A DNA stretch of 64,000 bases from Sebastes aleutianus. Taxonomy: Eukaryota; Chordata; Actinopteri; Perciformes; Sebastidae. The stretch's first letter is position 1. The number at the start of each line of letters is the position of its first letter. Below, in pieces: positions 56,446 to 64,000 of this stretch. The translations under genes and the position numbers were made by a program. Below the pieces are notes generated by a model that saw nothing but the letters and a program-made list of their open reading frames with translations, was not told the DNA's origin and searched no databases. Where the stretch lies: assembly GCA_916700875.1 (NCBI GenBank), contig CAKAKS010000067.1:2471409-2535408 (forward strand), in the 5' to 3' direction.

Positions 56446-57413
56446 TACTACAAAGCAGGATTTGTCATCAGCGAGGTAACTTCAGGGTTACCTCTGGGTT
56501 TTCCATCCTACGACGGTGGTTCACTTCTTACCGGGGTAGATCGCCATGGTAACTTACAGTATGCTGAAGACCTAACCTGCTCCGAAGCAGGTTATGTTCC
56601 AGATAAGAGATCAACTCGTATAAAAGCGTCGCCTGCTGACCAATCAGAGCTCTGTGCACAGATCGTAGGATAATATTACACAACATTAAGAAGTTACAGT
56701 CCTAATCCAGACTAAAAACAAACACAGTTTAAAATGACAGATGCAGGAAGGACAGCTGGATTTATGCTGTGGGTGTTTACCGCTTTGAATTATGTTTTTA
56801 AATTTATATTTTTACTCGCTCTTGAGTCCGTTTCACACCGTTGGAGACGAGGACGCAGCTGAAAGAAGGTTGAAATAGCCACGCACGCCGTCACTTTGTT
56901 AAAGGGCATAATGAAGTGTAATCCATTCATCCATTACACTTGTATCTACAGCTATTTATATCTAGACGATTATATCTGACATTTGAGTGTTCCATTAAAT
57001 TAATGTCTGTTAATTTACGCATTCACACATCAGGACTTTTTTGTTTTGCCAGCTGTCATTCCTGCATTTGGCAGCTTCAACTGTGTTACTTTTAGTTTGG
57101 ATTAAGTGTTTAACTTCTTTGTATTTGTCTAATATAGTTTGCTCTTCCTTTGTAAAATGTGCCGCTCTGTCTGTCTGTCTGTCTGCAAATCTGTAGACTT
57201 GTCCATGTCTGTGATTGGTCAGATGCTGCAAACACCGCCCCGTTCATGTGAACGCGCTCGTAAGAAGATTGAGAAACCCTGGGTTGACTTACTGAGTTGA
57301 TTACCAGCGTCGTAGGACCGCTTATCGGGATCACAGTTGTTAGGGTTAATGACGCCAGATAATGATAAGATATCCTGGGTATGTTGAACTGGCTCCGTAA
57401 TACAGGCCTCAGA
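56446..57413 (-). mobile_element. PIF/Harbinger-like relic
   Basis: The left end gaggactgtactacaaagca and the right end (reverse complement gaggcctgtattacggagcc) are imperfect inverted repeats. The minus strand carries a short Myb-like ORF (see 57010-57231). Termini of this type and a separate Myb-like protein are typical of PIF/Harbinger elements. The DDE nuclease ORF is absent from this copy. Confidence 0.6.
57010..57231 (-). pseudogene. Myb/SANT-like N-terminal fragment of a Harbinger-type protein
   Basis: The frame contains AHFTKEEQTILDKYKEVKHL, then IQTKSNTVEAAKCRNDSWQN. This resembles the FT..E...L...Y...K..I..KSNT.AAAK.R..CWQ pattern of the Myb-like DNA-binding partner proteins in fish Harbinger elements. 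It ends about eleven residues later, so only the beginning of the trihelix survives. A (TCTG)n run near the start codon encodes DRQTDR. Confidence 0.55.
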
Positions 57414-57726
57414 TTGGGTTGCTTGTGATTAGCAGACAATAAATATTTGAGTTTAAATGCAATCTACTCAACAACTTCATCATCTTTGTTTTACTTGAAA
57501 CATAATTTAAATCACCTTTCAAAGAGGGCAACCACATTCAGAAATATACCCATTTTATCTTCAAACATAAAGAATAATTGTGGATTCCTGTTTAAGTGAT
57601 GATTGCTTGTTAAAAAGTCAAAACAGACAAACTTGTTCATTTGCAAATACAGATGCTCATTCCTTTCCTAATGAAAAACACACACATGACATGTTGAACT
57701 GGAATACACATACCATCCACAGAGAG

Positions 57727-57728
<2 letters not shown>

Positions 57729-57790
<62 letters not shown>
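57729..57790. repeat. (CA)31 microsatellite
   Basis: Uninterrupted AC for about 62 bp. Confidence 0.98.
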
Positions 57791-57795
<5 letters not shown>

Positions 57796-58080
57796 ATCCA
57801 TCACTGTTAACCGGTATCTGTGCCCTCTCCAGCAGAGCTCCATATGTTCACGACCGGATGAAACACTGAACCAGAGACTATAAATTAGCCTCAGCCTCTA
57901 ACCTCTAACCTGAAGACCACGACACACCATCTGGGTCTGAGTTTGAAAACAAGAGAGTGAGATAGATGATGTTCAACTAATATGCCGCACCATCTTCACG
58001 TAGAAATGTCCGTGAGGAACCGCTGTTCCAAGCAGAGTATCTGTGCTTCTGAAGTTCACCACAGGTGTTCTAAGATTACA

Positions 58081-58488
58081 CTCTGGTTGCAAAAAGAAGT
58101 CTGATTGTATAGAAGTCTATGAGAAAATGAGCCTATACTTCTGACTTGATTTATTACCTCAGTAAACATTGTAAACATGAGTTTATGGTCTCAATCTCTA
58201 GTTTCAAGTCTTCTTCAATACAGCATGATGTTCATTTAGTAAATTATGGTCCCATTTAGAGTCAAATAGACCATAAAGCAGGGGATGCTTTAGGGCGTGG
58301 CTAACTTGTGATTGACAGTTCACTACCACGGCATTGTCCGGTCTGGGAGTTGTCCGTGTTTTCGTCTTACAACTTTAACCCTTTCACAGTGTGTTTTCAG
58401 TTTATAGAGTTAATTAAAACATTTTGGTAGCATAAAAATGTCTTATTCAGATTTTGGTCCACAAACCAATGAGTGACGTCATGGTGAC
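58081..58488. repeat. Interspersed repeat, copy 1 of a direct pair
   Basis: It starts ctctggttgcaaaaagaagt and shares more than 200 bp of nearly identical sequence with 60022-60325 (for example aaacatgagtttatggtctc and catgatgttcatttagtaaa). It has an extra segment (58293-58460) that the second copy lacks. Confidence 0.9.
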
Positions 58489-58514
58489 CACGTCCACCTC
58501 TTATATGCATTTCA

Positions 58515-58745
58515 TGGATGTAATGCAATTTCCTCCAGGCATTCCTGAGATATTGCTTTCACAAGAATGGGACGGACGTAAGGTCACAGTGGCCTTGAAC
58601 TTTGACCTTTGTGGACGTTTGGGCCAAATTTGAAGAAATTCCCTCCAGGCGTTCCTGATATATCACATTCACAAGAATGGGACGGATGGACGGACGGATG
58701 GACAACCGGAAAACAGAACGCCTCGGGCCCCAGCTGTCGCTGGCT
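58515..58745 (+). mobile_element. Second copy of the (GGAC)n-tailed repeat
   Basis: The phrase ccaggcattcctgagatat ... cacaagaatgggacggacg occurs twice in a row (58535 and 58646), ending in a GGAC array at about 58679-58702. This is a local duplication of the repeat seen at 55085-55390. Confidence 0.7.
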
Positions 58746-58887
58746 TGGAAGCATAAACAAGAGCAGCAGACAGAGTGAAAAAACAGACAAGTGAAAAGAA
58801 ATAAAAAGCTACAAATAGCTTCTGGGTCAGCGGGTTCACCCCTTTCAGGAAGAAATAAAATCTGATCAAGCTCTTCGGAGGTGAGAC

Positions 58888-58888
<1 letters not shown>

Positions 58889-58918
<30 letters not shown>
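58889..58918. repeat. (CA)n microsatellite
   Basis: Alternating AC for about 30 bp, then a short GA run. Confidence 0.95.
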
Positions 58919-58922
<4 letters not shown>

Positions 58923-60021
58923 AGAGAGCTCCAGATGTGCTAATCTCACAGACGGCCTATCTTCAGATTTCCACCAAAAAGCCACTCGCTGAAGGCACTC
59001 AGAAGGTTCATTGCGGCCCGCCTGAATGGGCACCGACACATTTCATTGTGTCAGGGCGATGTAATGATCAGACATCACTGCACATGACCTTCTATGTCTT
59101 ATTTACTGGGTCAGTCAACGAGGTCGGAGAATCTGCCGTACTGATGCTGGTGTAGGATGTCAGGCTGACATCAGCTGTGAAAGGGAATCCGTATCTAACA
59201 TTTAATTTAGCTGAGTGTCTCCTGAATTAATTTCTGCAGAGAAAATAGCAAAAAAAAAAAATAGTATATTTGAAAATGCCAACCCACAGAGAATAGAAAC
59301 TACTGAGAAACTGAAGTCTACTGGTTTCAAAGTTTTAGATGAGGCAACTTTGCCGTTTTCTTAGGATCAAATAAACCCGATGCCCCTGATAATGTTGATA
59401 CTGAGGAGCACAACACGTTCCCATCTGTCATGACAGGGAGACGTTTGATTAATGTCAACGCCGGGCTCCGTGCGAGACCACAATGCATCATTAAAAGCAA
59501 GCTTTCAATTACAGATCCCTGCGCTAATTCAATTAGTCTCCTTTGAAGACACTTTGATAATGGGATCCAGACGGGCCGACGGCATCGTCAATAACTCGAG
59601 GATTCATTGAGCAGAGAGGACGTTATCTGAGTTTATATCATCCCGGCTGCCGGTTGGGCCATTACACAAGAAGAGGAGGATGGCGCATGCTCGTGTGGTA
59701 TATAGATGGAATATAGAAAATAGGGAGAAAAAGAGGAAGAAAGTCATTGTGTCTGCGTGTATGTGACTTTAAAAGAGAAGATATTATCTGTGTGCATCTA
59801 TTAAATGGAAGCCTGTGCATCTATGGTTGTGCATAACGTCTCGTGTCTCTCAAAGGTCTCCGTGAGGAATCTAATATTTAGCCATTTTTTGTAAATCTCT
59901 ATTCTTATACAACTCCTGCATGGTTTGATTATTGTTAACCTGGCGGCAAACCACCAGGTCTGAAGCCAGTGCTGAAGTGCCTTAAACTTGCATTATTTCT
60001 AACAGCCAGCAGGGGGCGACT

Positions 60022-60325
60022 CCTCTGGTTGGAGAAGAAGTCTGAATGTATAGAAGTCTATGAGAAAATGAGCCTACTTCTCACTTGATTTAAGAGATGA
60101 ACCTTTATTAATCCCCAGAGGGAAATTTGGGAATTATTACCTCAGTAAACATTGTAAACATGAGTTTATGGTCTCAATCTTTAGTTTCAAGTCTTCTTCA
60201 ATACAGCATGATGTTCATTTAGTAAATGATGGTCCCATTTAGAGTCAAATAGACCATAAAGCAGGGGATGCCAAACTCGTGGCTACCAAACGGCAGTCCA
60301 CAAACCAATGGGTGACGTCACGGTG
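60022..60325. repeat. Interspersed repeat, copy 2 of a direct pair, with a 46-bp insertion
   Basis: It matches 58081-58488. It contains a 46-bp block near 60093-60138 (agatgaacctttattaatcc ...) that is absent from copy 1. It is preceded by cagccagcagggggcgactc, a familiar fish repeat head. Confidence 0.9.
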
Positions 60326-60584
60326 AGGACTTAACAGTTGGTTGAAATATGTTCTAGTATTATGTTTTCCTCCATTTCGGGGGGACTTTTAGACCTTTTT
60401 CTGATTATTTTCAAGTGCAATTCTTTATCTAAGAATATTTCAATATTTTCTTTGTATCATTCTTTTTGTGATTTATTGACATTTGATGTATTTTCTTCCT
60501 TTTAAAAAGTTCATCTAAATGGTTTTGCTTGACGTTCGCATGATGTCATCAGTTTTATGCCTACTGTATGTATATAGACACATA

Positions 60585-60940
60585 CAAATTATGGCCAAAA
60601 GTATGTAGACAGCCCATTGGTCCGGGGCTGGTTTTCATGGTTTAGGCCAGGCCCCTGTGTTGCAATTAAGAGAAATATTACACTAAAGCATACCTATTAT
60701 ATTCTATACAATATTGTGTGTAATTGGGGTAATGTCCTTAATGTCCCTGTGTACAAAGCCAACTGCAAGCCACACCTGATCGCCAACATCAGTGTTCAAT
60801 GTCTAATGCTCTTGAGAGAAAATCCTTGCAGCCAAAATTTGGTAGAAAAACTTCCAAGAACAGAGGAGGCTGTTATTTATAGCAGCAGAAAACTATCACA
60901 TATGGGTGTAATGTTCACGTGTCCACGTACTTCTGCCCTT
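60585..60940 (+). pseudogene. Degenerate Tc1-like 3' end
   Basis: The left phrase aattatggccaaaagtatgt and the right phrase tgggtgtaatgttcacgtgt, then ccacgtacttctgcc, are decayed Tc1-type termini. Between them, ccaacatcagtgttcaatgt, aatccttgcagccaaaattt and acagaggaggctgttattta match the transposase C-terminal region I know from fish Tc1-like repeats (ISVSDLTNALVAEWE-type). No intact frame. Confidence 0.6.
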
Positions 60941-62458
60941 TGTCATGCTCGGCCAAATAAAGGTTAGAAGCTATAATCCAGTGTGCAGAAAGCTCTGCTT
61001 TTTTTTCCCCAGCTTGCCTCCACACATAGTGTATCTGCAGCGCAGCGTCTGTGTATATCACAGAACTACCAGAGGCAGTAGCAATAACAGCGTGAACAAA
61101 ATGAGACTTCCAGCACTTCCTAAATTACCACGGTGCTGCTGTAGCGATCCACTTAATTCAACAGCAATTTCTGCAATCCAATTCAATCAAAGCGGATGGG
61201 GTTGGTGGAGGGGTATCACCACGGCGAAATATGCGCCGCAATTTTCTCAGAAATAATAGACAATGGAGGCTCATCAGGAATCGAGGCAATTTCAAAACTC
61301 ACATTTTAGGAGCCGATGTCCCCTGAGAGCTCAGTCAGTGTCACTCGAAATGGAATTGCAGAAGGTGTGAATGGCACTTGTTGTTCTGCTTGCGGGGGTG
61401 CGTTTGATTCAGCACAATAAGAAGGGCGGAGCAGGATGATTCCTTATGATATTTTATATAGATATCTTCTACGTAAAAAATACTCAGAAGTGTTTCCAAA
61501 ACAATTTCTCCTGAGAGAGCAGAGGAGATGGAGTAAGTGATGGGACTAAGGAATGAAATACTATAGAGAAAAAAAGGAAAAGTAGACAGACGGATAGACT
61601 GACGGAGAGGCAGATAGCGAGACAGACAAAGACACATTACACAGAGGAACAGAAAGCCACGACAAAGCTCCTTCAAAGGATGAAAAATGACACTTTGAAA
61701 ACTCTCAACTCTAAACCTGAGGGGATTCAGGGAAGTTCTGACATACAGTATTTTTGGTTGCCAGAACAGAAAAAGAAGCAAAAAAAAAGATTGAGTTTGT
61801 TGATCATTTTCATTAACTTTACCAAAGCATCAATTTAACTGATATAATAAATACCAGTTCTTTTTTATGAATAAAATTTCAACAGTTACAAATTTTCTAA
61901 GACATCAAGTAAATGAGATGTCTTACCTATTAAAAAAAAATAAAAAATCAAGAGGGATTTGGACAATTATTATAATGAATTAACATACAAAACATACAAT
62001 TACACATCAAAGCCACCAGACTCCATTGACAGAAACAGTCATTTTACCTCGCAGATTGTCGTAAAACACACTTCATTCAAACTCGACAGAAACGAAATCA
62101 AAACTGTCTCGGTTAGTCTTTCCACTGTTCCAACAATCAATTACTGACGATCCCTTTAGTAATATATGTTATATATTCATGTTATATTGGATACATATTT
62201 GCAATTCAAAACCTCTACAAGCTAACACTTCTTTATGAGGCAGAAATTCACCCTTAAATGTCCTCCTTTTACTGCGCTGAGGGGCCTTGCCCGGCCCTCT
62301 GAGGCTGTCTGGCATTCCACTGGTGTGGATGGATTATTTAGACAGTAATGAGCCGGAGTCAGACTGAACGTTGATGTAGGCCTGAATCCAACACACACTG
62401 ACAAAATCAGCTTGACTTGGCTCTCCTGACAATGTCAAACATGACACAGGTGGAGAGA

Positions 62459-62476
62459 GTGTGTGTGAGTGTGTGT

Positions 62477-62551
<75 letters not shown>
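62459..62551. repeat. (GT)n microsatellite, about 93 bp
   Basis: GT repeats with two ga interruptions near the left end. Confidence 0.98.
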
Positions 62552-62553
<2 letters not shown>

Positions 62554-62644
62554 TGAGCGAGAGAGTAGGATACAGTAAAGGAGTACAGTATATGGAGTGT
62601 AAGTGAGATGGAAAGAAGGAGGAAGAGGAATGTTTGCAAAAAAA

Positions 62645-62728
<84 letters not shown>
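62645..62728. repeat. (TG)n microsatellite, about 84 bp
   Basis: A second long TG array in the same phase, separated from the first by 93 bp of unique, purine-rich DNA. Confidence 0.98.
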
Positions 62729-62730
<2 letters not shown>

Positions 62731-63024
62731 TTTATACCATATGTAACCCATATGGGAGGCGGAACTATGTGTCAACTGGAATGGATCAAGCGCACGCACG
62801 CTATGATGTTCAATTCCTTTATGCATAGAAAGCAAGAAGTGTGAGTGGGACCCACGATATGTTGGGTGACAAATTAAAGTGTGACACCTACATTAGGTGT
62901 CATAGTAAGGTGTTGGGCCACAATAAGCCTTCAAAACTGCTTCAATGTTCTTTGTCACAGATTCTACAAGTCAGTCCAACTCTACTGGAGTTAACATTAA
63001 CAACATTCCTCCAAGATATCCTCT

Positions 63025-63215
63025 CAAGTTCCTGGTTCGATCCCCGGCTCCTCCAGAGAGAGTGTCGAGGTGTCCTTGAGCAAGACACTGAACCCCTTAC
63101 CGCTCCTGATGGGCAGGTTGGCACCTTGCATGGCAATGTGTGTGTGAATGGGTGAATGTTGGCATGTGGAATGTGGAATGTCGGAAGACTAGAAAAGCGC
63201 TTGAAAATCTCCCAA
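63025..63215 (+). mobile_element. SINE-like element with tRNA-type B box
   Basis: The phrase cctggttcgatccccggctc contains a good pol III B-box match (GGTTCGATCC). It continues gtccttgagcaagacactga, gatgggcaggttggcacctt and ggaagactagaaaagcgctt, the order of a common fish SINE-like repeat. The A box side is not clear. Confidence 0.6.
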
Positions 63216-63369
63216 AGGTATCGATATGCAATGATTAGCTGATTAACTGATGGTCAGAAAATTAAGAGGCAACAATTTGGATGATTGATTAATCACTTTA
63301 ACTCAATTTTTAAGCAAAATGCCAGGTGACTGTTTTGTCAGCTGCTGTTTCCAAGGTGGACTTGCATTT

Positions 63370-63690
63370 ATTTTTTATGGACTTGCATTTATACAGCTCC
63401 TTTCTAGTCTCCTGACCACCCAAAGCTCTTTACACTACATGTCAGTATTCACCCATTCACACACACATTCATACACTGATGGCAGAGGCTGCTAAGGTGA
63501 CAACTTCGCCCATCAGGATTTAATCTAAATACTCATTCACACACCGATGGCACAGCCTTCGGGAGCATTTTGGGGTTAAGTGTCTTGCTCAAGGACACAT
63601 CGACATGTGACCCGGAGCAGCCGGCCTTCTGATTGGTGGACGACCTGCTGTACCCTCTCAACCACAGCCGCCAACAACAAGGTCAAGAAT
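63370..63690 (-). mobile_element. Second SINE-like element, reverse orientation
   Basis: The phrases acagctcctttctagtctcc, aaagctctttacactacatg, aagtgtcttgctcaaggaca and gacctgctgtaccctctcaa correspond in reverse complement to parts of the element at 63025-63215 (gagcaagacact, ctagaaaagcgctt). The two copies face each other. Confidence 0.6.
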
Positions 63691-63711
63691 GAAATTTGAA
63701 ACCTCAAATAT

Positions 63712-63772
63712 GATATATATATACTGTATATATATATATAAATACACTGTATATATATATATAAATATATAA

Positions 63773-63807
<35 letters not shown>

Positions 63808-63808
63808 T
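63712..63808. repeat. (TA)n / (CA)n compound microsatellite
   Basis: TA-rich repeats with tatactgtata and ataaata interruptions pass into (AC)9 at about 63789-63807. Confidence 0.95.
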
Positions 63809-63821
63809 TTTATTTTTTTTT

Positions 63822-63960
63822 CTATTACATGGCTTTGTTGAATACTGAATTGTGATTGGTCAATCACTGCATTCTACGGTCTGTTGGCAATCTCACCGCT
63901 GCTGTTGGTGCCTTCAAATGAAACTTGTGAGCTTGTGTTTACAACATGGGAAGTCGTGTA
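63822..63960. mobile_element. Repeat fragment shared with 19088 and 27908
   Basis: ctattacatggctttgttga, then atactgaattgtgattggtc, matches 19090-19135. The phrase ggtgccttcaaatgaaactt, then gtgagcttg, matches 27910-27938. One element therefore seems to link the two scattered fragments. Confidence 0.6.
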
Positions 63961-64000
63961 AACGATGTGCGTGGCGTTCAAGTGGTTAAGTCGTGAAGAG

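Larger units (their letters stand above)
49530..64000 (-). other. pard3: pard3 upstream intron or flank, at least 14.4 kb
   Basis: No exon matching the N-terminal half of Par-3 was found. The content is mobile-element fragments and microsatellites listed separately. Bases 53560-54480, 59160-59990 and 61260-62330 hold nothing that I recognise as repeat or gene. Confidence 0.6.

Noticed and set aside
62407..62835. Open frames rich in His-Thr or Val-Cys around the TG arrays
   Set aside because: These are translations of (TG)n/(CA)n microsatellites.
63025..63100. Possible tRNA gene suggested by the ggttcgatcc motif
   Set aside because: No A box, acceptor stem or anticodon arm can be drawn around it; the flanking phrases match a SINE-like repeat.

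Overview
This is vertebrate nuclear DNA, almost certainly from a teleost and probably a percomorph. The support is a split gene with canonical GT/AG introns, long CA/GT microsatellites, and interspersed repeat families I recognise from spiny-rayed fish genomes (small hAT-like, TTAA-flanked, Tc1/mariner and Harbinger-like elements, LINE tails, SINE-like pieces). There are no bacterial genes, no operons and no CRISPR array. I found no tRNA or rRNA gene.

The main gene is pard3 (Par-3, the cell-polarity scaffold), on the minus strand. Nine coding exons are visible between 49529 and 4468, in transcript order: 49438-49529, 46004-46087, 41766-41891, 38120-38538, 32621-32760, 30861-30989, 11772-11960, 10209-10379 and 4468-4621. 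Reading phase is kept at every junction. Together they encode the acidic linker before PDZ1, all of PDZ1, the PDZ1-PDZ2 linker, PDZ2, PDZ3 and the conserved segment after PDZ3. The N-terminal oligomerisation domain would lie above 64000, and the aPKC-binding region would lie below 1 if the gene continues.

The left edge (about 1-2470, plus strand) carries the last two exons and 3'UTR of a second gene. It belongs to a multi-copy, poorly characterised fish family that is often named after SAMD3. It is convergent with pard3, and if pard3 continues to the left it is nested in a pard3 intron.

Everything else is intron or intergenic DNA. Region by region: 2550-2990 has two minisatellites; 5800-6450 and 8350-9760 hold inverted copies of one element, the second in a three-deep nest; 11087-11290 is a TA/TG tract; the 18.9 kb intron 11961-30860 holds a LINE tail and several non-autonomous elements, including two hAT-like copies with target-site duplications; 33831-33941 is a small RecQ-like Walker A ORF; 34095-34951 and 48561-49390 are two copies of a long-inverted-repeat element; 37148-38061, 44944-45785 and 47006-47425 are elements bounded by TTAA; 40355-40880 is an internally deleted mariner with an inverted second end; 50931-51523 is a foldback element; 56446-57413 is a Harbinger-like relic with a Myb-like ORF; and 57700-63810 is dominated by duplicated repeats and very long CA/GT arrays.

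I do not see a new biological system. The observations most worth following are the nested convergent gene, the clustering of transposons next to pard3 5' splice sites, simple repeats placed in pard3 3' splice-site regions, the mariner head-to-head palindrome, the 18-bp-arm palindrome at 23997, and the RecQ-like fragment.
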